Positions 15,981 through 25,238 are shown, counted from the stretch's first letter. The stretch is DNA of 64,000 nt from Planctomycetaceae bacterium (GCA_021372945.1 JAJFTK010000019.1:24698-88697), one strand, 5' to 3'. The notes: a model not told the origin generated them from the sequence alone. A program made the numbers and translations.

Positions 15981-17588
15981 TCAAAGGTAACCCAGATCGG
16001 CCAATCGCTTTTCGACTTCTGTTTGATCGGTTTCCGAGTAGGTTGTTGCTTGTCTTTGCGGCAAGATCCCTTTTGCATAGTGGATGTCCGGCGGATTTCT
16101 AAAAAGGTCGCCGCGTACCTTTCCATCGATATGATCGGGAATAGCCACACCCATATACGCCAGCAAGGTCGGCGACATATCGATAATGTCCGCTTCGAGC
16201 CGATCCGCCGGGATCACCGATTCGCCATGCATCAGAAACATCCCATCTTGCTCGTGCGTGCCCGATTGCTTTCCATTGACGATGCCGGATTTAACTACGG
16301 CAGGGTCCTCGGGACTGATGCGGGCTTCGACACCAGGCAGGAATCGGATAATATAATCGGGCGCTGAGGCATCTGAAACAACGCCCGCGCAAAACTCGGC
16401 TATCGGCTGGATCTGAGCGATCAATGGTTCAAGGGAGTTTGGCCCGTAAGCGTTCATTAATTGACTGATCAGAAGAGCGGCTCGCTCGCCCTGCTTTTTA
16501 TCCAAAACGTAAAGCAGCCCGGCCATGCCGCCGAGACAAAACGCGAACGAGTGCTCCATGTCGATGGTTTCGCGGATGTGCCGAACAACGGTTTCGCTGT
16601 AGAGTGCGGATTTCTTCTCGCGGCCGGACGAGGCAGCCCGCAGACGACTTGCCGTGAGACCGTAAAGACGAGCCAACCATTTTGCGGGTGGAAACGCGGC
16701 CTTGATTTTTTCCTTGAGTAAAACAGAGGCCGGCCCTTGGTCAAGATTCAACGACAAAAACCCGTTCTGCCGCAGCCAACTGTTGATCCCAATTTCGGCG
16801 CGTTTGGCGCAAAAGCCATGATCTGAAACCAGCACGGTCAAGACCGAAGGCCCCGCGGCATTGGTCAACGCAGCGATCACCGCGTCTATGCGCGCGTAAA
16901 ACGTTGCGGCCTGGTTATGCGCTTCATCGGAGAATCCGGCGGCTTCAGGATCGAGGGCCCACCAGTAACGATGCTGAAAAACGTCTGTGCTTTGTATCTG
17001 CACACAAAAAAGATCCCAATCCGTCTGCCGCATGATCTCCAGCGCCAGACGGCAACGGGCCTCCTCCGTATCGGCGGCCTGTTTGGCGCCGGCCAAAAGA
17101 GTCGCCTGATGTTCGTTGTTGACAATCAGGTAATCGGGATTTTTTCGAATATACTTCTCGAACAACTCCGGCGGATGAACCGTCTGTGCCGACAACTGCG
17201 GGCAGGTCAAACCCGGAATGATGATCCCATTGACATCAGGCGGCGGACTGGTCAGCGGCATGTTGATGCTGACAATCCGCTTGCCTGCGGCGCTCAAAAG
17301 TTCCCAAATCGTCGGAACCGCGATCTCGGACGAGCTATTCAGCTTGATTTGACGCGAATCGGAATTGTAGCGGTGAAAGGCTAAGATCCCGGTCTTCGAG
17401 GGCAGGCAACCGGTCTGAAAACTAGACCAGGCGGGACTTGTTTCAAAGGGAACCACACTGTTGAGCGTGCCAGAGCCGCCCTCCTTGCGCAATCGACCCA
17501 GCGTCGGCATATGCCCACGATCAATGAGTTTTTTTGCGAATCTCCAGCTAAAACCGTCCGCACCGATGATCAATATGCGATTTCTCAT
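15981..17588 (-). CDS. Type I phosphodiesterase-like alkaline-phosphatase-superfamily protein
   Basis: A 535-residue enzyme-like protein. It starts with ILIIGADGFSW (first metal Asp), has the nucleophile region SPAWSSFQTG near residue 60, followed by PSKTGILAF, and a SDHGF metal motif near 260, a layout typical of type I phosphodiesterase/nucleotide pyrophosphatase-like proteins. No signal peptide. ATG 17588 is preceded by AAGGAAAG; TTG 17606 is an in-frame alternative. It is transcribed against the flanking polysaccharide genes, and its upstream region faces the promoter of the GT4 gene, so the two form a divergent pair. Possibly it removes or adds phospho-substituents on the same glycan as the 13005-13952 protein; this is inference. 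Confidence 0.75.
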   Translation of the reverse strand: MRNRILIIGADGFSWRFAKKLIDRGHMPTLGRLRKEGGSGTLNSVVPFETSPAWSSFQTGCLPSKTGILAFHRYNSDSRQIKLNSSSEIAVPTIWELLSAAGKRIVSINMPLTSPPPDVNGIIIPGLTCPQLSAQTVHPPELFEKYIRKNPDYLIVNNEHQATLLAGAKQAADTEEARCRLALEIMRQTDWDLFCVQIQSTDVFQHRYWWALDPEAAGFSDEAHNQAATFYARIDAVIAALTNAAGPSVLTVLVSDHGFCAKRAEIGINSWLRQNGFLSLNLDQGPASVLLKEKIKAAFPPAKWLARLYGLTASRLRAASSGREKKSALYSETVVRHIRETIDMEHSFAFCLGGMAGLLYVLDKKQGERAALLISQLMNAYGPNSLEPLIAQIQPIAEFCAGVVSDASAPDYIIRFLPGVEARISPEDPAVVKSGIVNGKQSGTHEQDGMFLMHGESVIPADRLEADIIDMSPTLLAYMGVAIPDHIDGKVRGDLFRNPPDIHYAKGILPQRQATTYSETDQTEVEKRLADLGYL

Positions 17589-17616
17589 CTTTCCTTGCTC
17601 GAACAAATTATTGAGA

Positions 17617-17646
17617 TTGACTCATGCCTCTAACTGCCATTATATT
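17617..17646 (+). promoter_or_regulatory. Sigma-70-like promoter of the GT4 gene
   Basis: TTGACT (17617-17622), an 18-base spacer and TATATT (17641-17646), 35 bases before ATG 17682. Confidence 0.6.
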
Positions 17647-17681
17647 GCAAATTCGAATAAAATACATTATGTAGAGCCAAT

Positions 17682-18902
17682 ATGAAAATTTATTTTATTT
17701 TAGGTGAGTTTCCCTCCCTTTCCGAAAGCTTCGTTGTCCAGCAGATCACAGGATTGATCGACCTTGGCCAGGATGTTTCTATAATTGCGTTTTCGAAACC
17801 GGGACAAGCACAGACCCAAAAAGAAGTCATCCAATACGGCCTTCTTAAGAAAACAAGTTACGCAATACTTCCGAAGAGCAAATGGTCGCTTCGTTTGAGC
17901 GGCATGTATTGGCTATTGAGTTCTTTTCTGCATTCTCCGGTCAGGGCTATATCGCTGATAAGGTTATTTCAGAAAGCCGGACAATTCTCCTATACCGCGA
18001 TTTATTTGCTGCGATGGTGCCTGAAAAAGAAGCCTGAAATCCTGCATGCGCATTTCGGGCCGAACGCGATCCCGCTGATGTGGCTCAAGAAAAGCGGTTT
18101 ACGAACGCCGCTTGTCACTTCGTTTCATGGCTACGACGTCACTGTTTACGTTCAGGAACATGGCCGCGATGTTTACCGCGAGGTCTTTGAATGGACCGAT
18201 CTAGTGACCTATAATAGTGAGGCGACCCGAAATAAATTGCTGGGATTGGGCTGCGCGGCGAAGAAGATGGCTAAATTGCCAATGGCGATCAGAGTCGAGA
18301 ACATTCCTTTTAAATCGAGATATTATACTCCGCCGGCAAAGGTTCGCCTCCTGAGCGTTGGAAGATTGGTTGAAATGAAGGGACGACAGTACGCCATAGA
18401 AGCTATTGCAAAGCTCAATTCCAAGTACGCTATTCAATACGATATTGTCGGTGATGGCCCGCTCCATGGCGACCTGCAAACCCTGATCTCTCGATTGGGG
18501 CTGGAAGAAACGGTAACGCTTTGGGGATGGGTCAGCACGGACCAGCTAGCCGAATTTTACGAAAATGCGCATTTGTTCATCCATCCCAGTATAACATCAT
18601 CCGATGGAAACCAGGAGGGGCAAGGCGTCGTGCTGCTGGAGGCTCAGGCACACGGGCTGCCCGTAATCGCAACGCAGCACAGCGCTTTTCCCGAAAGCCT
18701 CAGGGACAACGTAACTGGATTCCTCGTTCCGGAAAGGGACGCTGCGGCCTTGGCCGAAAAGATCGAGTATCTGATTTTGAACAGTCACCTCTGGCCGGAA
18801 ATTGGCAAGCAGGGACGCCGCTTCGCCAAAGAGCATTTTGACGCAAAGACCCTAAACCGAGAACTGTTGGCCCTTTATGAGTCGATTACCAAGAGACAGT
18901 AG
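17682..18902 (+). CDS. Glycosyltransferase family 4 (GT-B fold)
   Basis: A 406-residue GT-B glycosyltransferase. The N-terminal half contains HAHFGPNAI and SFHGYDV, the C-terminal half VRLLSVGRLVEMKG, the sugar-nucleotide loop YDIVGDGPL, HPSITSSDGNQEGQG and the EAQAHGLPVIATQHS motif that binds the nucleotide-sugar. This is the usual layout of retaining GT4 enzymes (the amsK/wcaL-like colanic acid and amylovoran group looks closest by eye). It would add a sugar to the lipid-linked repeat on the cytosolic face of the membrane. Composition is more AT-rich than the upstream genes. Its own promoter is seen at 17617-17646. Confidence 0.85.
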   Translation: MKIYFILGEFPSLSESFVVQQITGLIDLGQDVSIIAFSKPGQAQTQKEVIQYGLLKKTSYAILPKSKWSLRLSGMYWLLSSFLHSPVRAISLIRLFQKAGQFSYTAIYLLRWCLKKKPEILHAHFGPNAIPLMWLKKSGLRTPLVTSFHGYDVTVYVQEHGRDVYREVFEWTDLVTYNSEATRNKLLGLGCAAKKMAKLPMAIRVENIPFKSRYYTPPAKVRLLSVGRLVEMKGRQYAIEAIAKLNSKYAIQYDIVGDGPLHGDLQTLISRLGLEETVTLWGWVSTDQLAEFYENAHLFIHPSITSSDGNQEGQGVVLLEAQAHGLPVIATQHSAFPESLRDNVTGFLVPERDAAALAEKIEYLILNSHLWPEIGKQGRRFAKEHFDAKTLNRELLALYESITKRQ

Positions 18903-18963
18903 TTGAATCAGGTGCAGGCTCAGCATCGAACAATTCTTGTGAAATGCGATTGAGGGTATAAAA

Positions 18964-18994
18964 AAGAGGCCCCTTTACTGCAAAGGGGCCTCTT
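18964..18994 (-). terminator. Rho-independent terminator of the prepilin gene
   Basis: A perfect 13-bp stem (18964-18976 with 18982-18994) around a 5-base loop lies 25 bases beyond the prepilin stop. On the minus strand it is followed by a run of six T, and on the plus strand by no T run, so it works mainly leftward. It probably also limits read-through from the convergent GT4 gene. Confidence 0.85.
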
Positions 18995-19018
18995 ATCCTT
19001 GCTGATTACAAAATGATC

Positions 19019-20008
19019 TTACTGCGTGAAGCCGGGCTTGCCGTCGTTGACCAAGTAGCTGTCATCACTGGTAACCGGCTGGTAAGTAGTATTAGTACCC
19101 AGGTTAAAACCCGGAGCGGTAAGCTGATTGGCCGCGCCGCAGCGAATCGCGTCTTCGGCCGCGTTGCCATAGACACGAGGCGTATAGATGTTGTCATTCT
19201 TAACGCCAACATCACTTGTAGTCTCATAAGCGGTATGGCCATCGGCAAACATGACATTCTGCCCTTCACGTCCATGTGTGAAAGCATTGGCCCACTTAAC
19301 GGACTTGTCGGACTTGTTAACCGTCGAGTTCGTGACGAAATAGAGCCCCATACGCCCAATGCCATCCTGCCAATTCACGTCGTTCAGATTGGTCGCACCG
19401 GCATATTGTATCTTCTTATCAAAATAAGGACTTCTGTCGGCCATTAAGGCAAACGCGGCCGAATGGGTGCCATCAGCCACATAACGGCTCTTGTTCCCCG
19501 TCGGTCCATAGGGCTGATGATACGCATAGCTGACGTGATCCTCAGGATAGCCCGAGCCTAGGCATAGCTGCTCATTACCGAAGTCCCACAATTGAACAAT
19601 ATCCAGCGGGTTGGGCGTAGCGCTGTTTTTGCCGTCATAGGGAGTCTGATCACTGGATGGACAGACAAAGGATTTGGGGCTGACATCCGCTTCACGGACC
19701 AGCAGGTACAGGCTGGCGCCTACGGTAATAGGGCCGCCGGTCGCCCAGACCTTGGCGAGGTTCTGAAATCCAGGCGTCACTCTTTCCCAGGGATGGTCAA
19801 CACCGCCGCCCTGGACTGCGTACTCGTCGTCGTAATCATTGGCATAGACGACCTGTGCGTTGCCGAGGCCCTTCAGGTTGGTACCACAGACAACGCGCTG
19901 GGCGATCTTTTTGACCTTGCTCAAGGCAGGCATCAAGATCGACAGCAACATGGCTATGATCGCAATAACGACCAATAGCTCAATTAGTGTAAAACCTCTC
20001 TTTTTCAT
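19019..20008 (-). CDS. Type II secretion / type IV pseudopilin-like protein with H-X9-DG-like motif
   Basis: A 329-residue protein with a textbook prepilin start: MKKRG, cleavage before FTLIELLVVIAIIA, with E at +5 of the mature form and one hydrophobic helix, then an extracellular domain with several Cys (VCGTNLKG, FVCPSSDQ). Near the C-terminus is NVMFADGH preceded by H ten residues before the DG, a near match to the H-X9-DG domain found in large prepilin families of planctomycetes, verrucomicrobia and relatives. These families are often present in many copies and their function is unsettled. AAAGGGG stands 6-7 bases before ATG. Single gene, flanked by a terminator, in reverse orientation inside a glycan locus. 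Confidence 0.9.
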   Translation of the reverse strand: MKKRGFTLIELLVVIAIIAMLLSILMPALSKVKKIAQRVVCGTNLKGLGNAQVVYANDYDDEYAVQGGGVDHPWERVTPGFQNLAKVWATGGPITVGASLYLLVREADVSPKSFVCPSSDQTPYDGKNSATPNPLDIVQLWDFGNEQLCLGSGYPEDHVSYAYHQPYGPTGNKSRYVADGTHSAAFALMADRSPYFDKKIQYAGATNLNDVNWQDGIGRMGLYFVTNSTVNKSDKSVKWANAFTHGREGQNVMFADGHTAYETTSDVGVKNDNIYTPRVYGNAAEDAIRCGAANQLTAPGFNLGTNTTYQPVTSDDSYLVNDGKPGFTQ

Positions 20009-20576
20009 CTAAATTCCCCTTTCTGGCAAGATTTACATAACCTCCGGCAGAGCCGAGACAAATAAGTGCTGTTTTCGCCCCAACGCAGGGCCTTTTCACT
20101 ATAAATCTTGCCGGACAAAAGTTTTTTGACCGGAGGCGATCAACTTTAGCCTATGGCGATGCAACGACACTGTTTGAAAAAGAAAGGTGAAAAACCGGCA
20201 GGACTCACAGAAAAAACATTCTTGAATATAATAATGGCTGCAAATATTAATTTTTACTGCTCGTGAATCCTATCCGTCTTCTCATCCCATTTTCACTCTG
20301 CAATTTATCAAAGTTCAGTCTAAGTGTCAAGGCTAAAATTAACGCTGACAAAATAAAATTTGCGTATGACTTAAGGCACAATGGACAAAAGTATCCCATA
20401 ATCTCCTTGACACTCAACCCTGATATGATTTATAATTTCAGCACGTGAGTTTGCGCTATTTCTATTTAACCTATGACACTGAATAAACTTATGACGATGC
20501 TTAAATAAGATCGCATGTAGTGGATGTTATAAGTATAGATTCTGTGCCAATAGAGACAGTCGCCCTTTAAGACATC
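20009..20576. other. Gene-free interval between prepilin gene and GT39 gene
   Basis: About 570 AT-rich bases between divergent genes. Apart from the inverted repeat near the prepilin start I see no RNA gene, no convincing open frame (a 61-codon frame at 20263-20448 lacks a ribosome site and any recognisable sequence) and no clear promoter pair. Confidence 0.5.
20025..20112 (-). repeat. Inverted repeat spanning the prepilin 5' leader
   Basis: GGCAAGATTTA at 20025-20035 is exactly complementary to TAAATCTTGCC at 20102-20112. In the leader RNA of the prepilin gene the arms would pair and enclose about 66 bases that contain smaller GC-rich hairpins, with the ribosome site just outside the 3' arm. 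This may be a structured leader; it does not match a riboswitch class that I know. Confidence 0.4.
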
Positions 20577-22154
20577 ATGATCAATAAATTCGAGAGCAAA
20601 AACTTGAGAACAAAAGGGCTTTTGTTGGCTTCTTTTGTATTCCTGCTTGCAATAAGCTGGTTGATTTATGATTTTTGGGGGCACAAAGTGATCCAGGCCG
20701 CATACGACGGCAAAAGCCTCACAATTCTCAATAACCTTATAAAGTACCAAGACACCAAGCCTGTTGAGCATTATTTTTCCGTAGGCGACAATCTGTTTAG
20801 AAAAATTGCAATCGCTAGTCCTCTTTGTTTGCTGCTTATCTTTCTATTGGAGGAAGGCATAATATGGGTGAGTAGGAGGCAACCGATTGACTTCTCTGTT
20901 TCTCATGTCCGGCTTATTTTCTATGCAGCTTTATTTCTCAGACTTTTTTGTATTCTTTTTGCATTCAAATTGTTTCTCGTGGGCGATGAAGAATACTATT
21001 GGTCACTGACGAAAAACCTTTTCGCGGGTCATTTCGAACTGACCATTGTACGGCCGCCGCTCTGGGGTTACGTGCTTGGCATTCCGAATTTGATTAGCAG
21101 CAATCCGCTTGCTTCCCGGATTTTCAATTCTTTGCTGGGCTCAATCGCTCCGGTTCTGGTTTACTTCCTGGGGACATTATGTTTTAGTAAAAAGACAGGG
21201 CTTGTTGCAGGACTTTTATTCGCCTTTTACCCCGAGCACATCGGCTTTTCCCATTATTTATGGTCAGAGGTCTTGTTCGGGATATTTGCGTTATTGAGCT
21301 TTATCTTCTTTTTCTATTGGCTCAAATATCGCAGCAAGAAAGCTTTTTATTTCTGTTTTGCCGTTTTGTCTCTAAGTCTTTTAACAAAGGAGTTTACGGT
21401 TATCTTCTTCGCTGCGTTTATTTTGATCCTATTCCTTAAACGAGAAAGCGTTAAGTCATTTTTATACCAAACCTTGGCAAGTTCAGCTGTCTTTCTCTTG
21501 CCGGTTGCGCTCTACTCCCTTGCAGCTTCCTTGAGCACAAACCAGATCGTGCTCTTGAACTTGTCCCCGGTCTCGAATTTTCGTTATGCTGCCGGTTTGG
21601 ATTCTAAGTTTCAGTGCCCGCAAGGCCAGGAACGGCAGGCGTTTGCGGCCGAGTTCTGGGATTATTTCATGAGCCTCAGCCTGCGAGAAAGAATTCGTTT
21701 CACAAAATCCCAGTTCTACAATCTCTGGACGCCAAATTCATTTCCTATTACTCGTCTGGCTACCAAGCCCATTCCCGATGCATGGAGCTGGAGCTATGGT
21801 TTTACTAATCCGCATTTAAATGTAATAATAGCCTTCATTGCAGGTTATTACATTATTATCGTTTTATTAGGGCTCGCGGGTTTTTGCCTGTCTGATTTCG
21901 AGCTTTTTTCCCTTTGTTCATTGCTGTGCTTGTCTCTATTGTCCGCCGGCTCGGTTATTTGCTTTTTCCGTTCGAGATTCAGGTTGCCCTTCTTCTTTAT
22001 CTTTATTCTTTTTGCAGCTGAATTCGTTGTAAATTACCGGCAATGTGCCGCAAACCTGAAAAACCCTATTCGGTCATTTCTCCTGACAGCATTTTGCATT
22101 TTATTCGTATTAATCTTGATTGACAAAATACCCTTGTTGGGTCAGTTGGGTTAA
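20577..22154 (+). CDS. GT39/ArnT-like membrane glycosyltransferase
   Basis: A 525-residue polytopic membrane protein with roughly a dozen transmembrane segments. The first extracytoplasmic loop holds acidic residues in LVGDEEYYWSL near residue 140 and is followed by RPPLWGY, the arrangement of GT39/GT83-type enzymes (PMT_2 family), which use polyprenyl-phosphate sugars on the outer face of the membrane. No clear ribosome site precedes ATG 20577. The gene is AT-rich, like the GT4 gene before the prepilin. Followed 37 bases later by a dolichol-phosphate-mannose-synthase-like GT2, which could supply its lipid-linked sugar donor. Confidence 0.8.
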   Translation: MINKFESKNLRTKGLLLASFVFLLAISWLIYDFWGHKVIQAAYDGKSLTILNNLIKYQDTKPVEHYFSVGDNLFRKIAIASPLCLLLIFLLEEGIIWVSRRQPIDFSVSHVRLIFYAALFLRLFCILFAFKLFLVGDEEYYWSLTKNLFAGHFELTIVRPPLWGYVLGIPNLISSNPLASRIFNSLLGSIAPVLVYFLGTLCFSKKTGLVAGLLFAFYPEHIGFSHYLWSEVLFGIFALLSFIFFFYWLKYRSKKAFYFCFAVLSLSLLTKEFTVIFFAAFILILFLKRESVKSFLYQTLASSAVFLLPVALYSLAASLSTNQIVLLNLSPVSNFRYAAGLDSKFQCPQGQERQAFAAEFWDYFMSLSLRERIRFTKSQFYNLWTPNSFPITRLATKPIPDAWSWSYGFTNPHLNVIIAFIAGYYIIIVLLGLAGFCLSDFELFSLCSLLCLSLLSAGSVICFFRSRFRLPFFFIFILFAAEFVVNYRQCAANLKNPIRSFLLTAFCILFVLILIDKIPLLGQLG

Positions 22155-22191
22155 CGCAGCCTGATAGCACGGCGCGCAAGAATGGCTGATT

Positions 22192-22938
22192 ATGCTTGAA
22201 GAAAAAAAGATTGTCGTAGTGATGCCGGCGTATAATGCGGCCAGGACGCTGCAAAAAACCTATGATGATATCGTCCGGCAGAATATTGTGGACCATATCA
22301 TCATTGTGGATGACGCCAGTCATGATAATACGGCCGATATTGCCGCCGGACTGCCGAAAGCGATCGTTCACGTGCATCCGGAGAATCGGGGCTATGGATC
22401 CAATCAGAAGACCTGTTACCGTCTTGCCCTTGAAACCGATGCCGATATCATTGCGATGGTGCATCCTGACTATCAATATGACCCGCGCGTTCTTACGCCG
22501 GCGGTCCATTTCATTACAAAAGATATCTGCGATATCATCTTGGGGTCTCGGATAAGGACGCGTAAAGAAACCCTCAAAGGCGGGATGCCGCTATACAAGT
22601 ACCTTGCCAATCGGTTCCTGACGGCCGTTGAAAACACCGGGTTCGGCCAGAACGTAGGCGACTTCCATTCCGGGTTCCGGGTTTACAGTCGTAAAGTGCT
22701 TGAAAGCATCGCTTACGAGCAGAACTCGGACGATTTTATCTTTGACACGGAGTTTCTTGCACAGGCGATCTACAGGGGGTTCCGAGTGGGCGATGTGCCG
22801 ATCCCGACCAAGTATGAAAAGGATTCTTCGTCGATCAACTTTCGGCGCAGCTTAAAATACGGTTTCCAATGCGTTTGGATCGTCTGCAAGTACTTACTGC
22901 AGAGGTCCGGATTGTTTATGTTCAAGATCTTCCAATGA
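22192..22938 (+). CDS. Glycosyltransferase family 2 (DPM1/polyprenyl-phosphate sugar synthase-like)
   Basis: A 248-residue GT-A enzyme. It has the N-terminal VVVMPAYNAARTL, the nucleotide motif IIVDDASHD, the DxD-like MVHPDYQYD, and GDFHSGFRVYSRK with IFDTEFLAQA, matching GT2 enzymes that transfer a sugar from a nucleotide to a polyprenyl phosphate. No C-terminal membrane helices are visible. It is between the GT39 enzyme and a methyltransferase (21 bases to the next ATG), so a lipid-linked sugar donor for the GT39 enzyme is a sensible reading. Confidence 0.85.
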   Translation: MLEEKKIVVVMPAYNAARTLQKTYDDIVRQNIVDHIIIVDDASHDNTADIAAGLPKAIVHVHPENRGYGSNQKTCYRLALETDADIIAMVHPDYQYDPRVLTPAVHFITKDICDIILGSRIRTRKETLKGGMPLYKYLANRFLTAVENTGFGQNVGDFHSGFRVYSRKVLESIAYEQNSDDFIFDTEFLAQAIYRGFRVGDVPIPTKYEKDSSSINFRRSLKYGFQCVWIVCKYLLQRSGLFMFKIFQ

Positions 22939-22959
22939 CCGATGAATCGATCGTGACGT

Positions 22960-23706
22960 ATGGCCAACTTTAGACCGCTGAAAAATTACATTTTGTATTG
23001 CCTCGAGCATCTTTGCGCCGCGTATCCGCTGGAGGGGCCCTTTCTTGACGCGGGCTGCGGCCAGGGCGATGTCTCGGAATACCTGGCGCAAAAAGGGTTT
23101 AAAGGCAAGGCGATCGATGTGTCCGAGCAAGCGTTCGCTGCCGCCCGGCGGCGATTCGAACAGAGCAACCTGGTAGTCGTCGAACAGAAGGATCTCTTTA
23201 GTGAGTCGGGGGCTTATTCTCTAGTTCTCCTGTTCGATGTGCTGGAACATATTGAAGACGATGCCGCCGTTCTGCAAAAGGTGTGTTCTCTGTTAAATCC
23301 ATCGGGGCACCTGGTGTTGACGCTGCCCAGCAATCCCAGGGAGTGGCGATGGGACGACGATTATTACGGACATGTAAGGCGCTATACGCCGGAAGAGATC
23401 GGGCGGAAATTGGAAAGCAGCGGGCTTGAACCTATCGCGGCGTGGGATTTTACGTTCCCGGTCTTCTGGCTGATGCGCCGGCTGTACACGCGATTTCGCA
23501 GCAATCCGCTCCGGCAGGACCAGGATAATGCGCAAAAGACCCGAATGAGCGCATGCCGGAATGCCTGGGACATGCCGCTTTCAACGACGCTTTCAAAGGA
23601 TTCTTTTTTGTGGCGCATGGTTTACGCGATCTCGTTTAAGTACTTTCGACAAAAGGTCCATCGCGGGCACGAGATGATCATCCTGGCCAGAAAACGGAAC
23701 CTCTGA
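22960..23706 (+). CDS. Class I SAM-dependent methyltransferase
   Basis: A 248-residue methyltransferase with motif I FLDAGCGQGDVSEYL (about residues 24-38), an acidic residue ending the second strand (KAIDVSE) and motif post-II LLFDVLEHIEDD, characteristic of the Methyltransf_11/23-type fold. WDDDYYGHVRRYTPEEI is typical of the sugar- or lipid-linked methyltransferases found in glycan clusters. Probably methylates a sugar or a lipid carrier intermediate; target unknown. Same strand and close to the preceding GT2 gene. Confidence 0.85.
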   Translation: MANFRPLKNYILYCLEHLCAAYPLEGPFLDAGCGQGDVSEYLAQKGFKGKAIDVSEQAFAAARRRFEQSNLVVVEQKDLFSESGAYSLVLLFDVLEHIEDDAAVLQKVCSLLNPSGHLVLTLPSNPREWRWDDDYYGHVRRYTPEEIGRKLESSGLEPIAAWDFTFPVFWLMRRLYTRFRSNPLRQDQDNAQKTRMSACRNAWDMPLSTTLSKDSFLWRMVYAISFKYFRQKVHRGHEMIILARKRNL

Positions 23707-23822
23707 GCATCGCACCATTTCAACGCAAAAATATCCGCGGCAAACTTGCAAATTCTCGATTTTCGAATAAGATGCAAACCGAAGTTTTTACTTTTTTATC
23801 CCGTTCAAACCAGTGAGGCTTA

Positions 23823-25238
23823 ATGGATATCGCACAGGCAGCAAAAGAACTGAAAAAAATACACCAGGAGCATGTTCTGCGATGGTACGAGGATGTTTCG
23901 GAACCGCAGCAGCGGCAATTGCTTGGGCAAATCGGTGAACTCAGCTTCAGCAAGATCCCGCAGTGGGTCCAACAGTATGTCAAAGGGCCCGGCGCGATCC
24001 AATTGCCTGAATCGTTCGAACCGGCGCCCGCCTACCCGGCACAGCCGGGGCCGCGGCAGGCGAAAAAATATGCAGAAGCGGTCGAATTAGGCCAGAATCT
24101 CATCCGCAGCGGCGAGGTAGCCGGATTTGTCGTCGCCGGGGGGCAGGGAACACGGCTGGGTTTCGATGGGCCCAAGGGGAATTTCCCAATCTCGCCGGTT
24201 CGCAAGAAGACGCTGTTCCAGATCTTCGCCGAGACTCTCCTGGCGGCTTCAAGAAAATACGGCGCCAGGATCCCGTTCTATATCATGACCAGCCCGCTTA
24301 ACTATCAAGCGACGGTGGAGATCTTCGAAAACGCAGGCTGCTACGGGATGGACAAGGCGGATATCGTGATCTTCCAACAGGGTACGCTGCCGAATTTCGG
24401 TTTTGACGGGCGGATCCTGATGGCGGATAAAGGGCGAATCGCGACCAGCCCCGATGGGCACGGCGGCAGCTTAAAGGCGCTGTACGTGTCCGGAGCGGTT
24501 GAAGATATGCGTCGGCGCCGAGTCGAGTATCTCAGCTACTGGCAAGTTGATAATCCGCTGGTCAAACTGATCGATCCGCTGTTCATCGGCCTGCACGCGC
24601 TCGATAGGGCGGAGATGAGTTCCAAGGCGCTCAAGAAAGCGGGGCCGCTTGAGAAGGTCGGCAATTTTTGCCTGGTGAACGGCAAGATAACCGTCATCGA
24701 GTACAGCGATCTGCCGGATGCGGCGGCGATGCGGAAGAACGCGGACGGCTCGCTGGCCATTGACATGGGTTCGATCGGAATCCACCTGATCAACAGGAGT
24801 TTCATCGAGCGGCTCAACGCCGGCGGCGATTTCCTGCTGCCGCTGCATAAGGCGGTCAAGAAGATCCCCTGCCTTGACGAACAGGGTAAAGCAGTCCATC
24901 CTGATACGCCCAATGGCGTAAAGCTCGAGACCTTCGTGTTCGATGCGCTGCCGCTGGCGAGCAACTCCATCATCCTTGAAACATTGCGTCAGGAAGAATT
25001 CTCGCCCGTTAAAAACGCCGCGGGCGCAGACAGCGCTGAGGTAACACACCGCATGATGATCGAACGCGCGGCCGGCTGGCTGGAGGCTGCGGGACTTTCG
25101 GTTCCGCGCACAGCCGACGGCACGGTTGACTGCGCACTTGAAATTGCGCCCGATTTCGCGCTGAGCCCGGAAGAAATTTCGGCCCGGAAAGACAAAATTC
25201 CGCCAATAAAGCCCGGCGGGAAGGTCTATTTGGGATAG
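23823..25238 (+). CDS. UDP-sugar pyrophosphorylase, eukaryotic UAP1-like type
   Basis: A 471-residue nucleotidyltransferase. The uridine-binding loop GGQGTRLGFDGPKG starts near residue 107. The segment around PIYIM-like IPFYIMTSPL and QGTLPNF, the DGHGG motif (substrate Gly-rich loop) and SYWQVDNPL follow, all hallmarks of the UDP-GlcNAc/UDP-GalNAc pyrophosphorylase (UDPGP type 1) family known from eukaryotes and scattered in bacteria, rather than the bacterial GlmU or GalU types. It would make UDP-GlcNAc or UDP-glucose from the sugar-1-phosphate, supplying donors for the glycosyltransferases nearby. It stands 116 bases after the methyltransferase and may have its own promoter. Confidence 0.9.
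   Translation: MDIAQAAKELKKIHQEHVLRWYEDVSEPQQRQLLGQIGELSFSKIPQWVQQYVKGPGAIQLPESFEPAPAYPAQPGPRQAKKYAEAVELGQNLIRSGEVAGFVVAGGQGTRLGFDGPKGNFPISPVRKKTLFQIFAETLLAASRKYGARIPFYIMTSPLNYQATVEIFENAGCYGMDKADIVIFQQGTLPNFGFDGRILMADKGRIATSPDGHGGSLKALYVSGAVEDMRRRRVEYLSYWQVDNPLVKLIDPLFIGLHALDRAEMSSKALKKAGPLEKVGNFCLVNGKITVIEYSDLPDAAAMRKNADGSLAIDMGSIGIHLINRSFIERLNAGGDFLLPLHKAVKKIPCLDEQGKAVHPDTPNGVKLETFVFDALPLASNSIILETLRQEEFSPVKNAAGADSAEVTHRMMIERAAGWLEAAGLSVPRTADGTVDCALEIAPDFALSPEEISARKDKIPPIKPGGKVYLG

Noticed and set aside
20009-20150. Cyclic di-GMP riboswitch in the prepilin leader
   Set aside because: The leader has GC-rich stems but not the conserved GEMM core sequence, so I report only an inverted repeat.
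20263-20448. 61-codon open frame in the gap before the GT39 gene
   Set aside because: No ribosome site, no similarity and AT-rich random composition.
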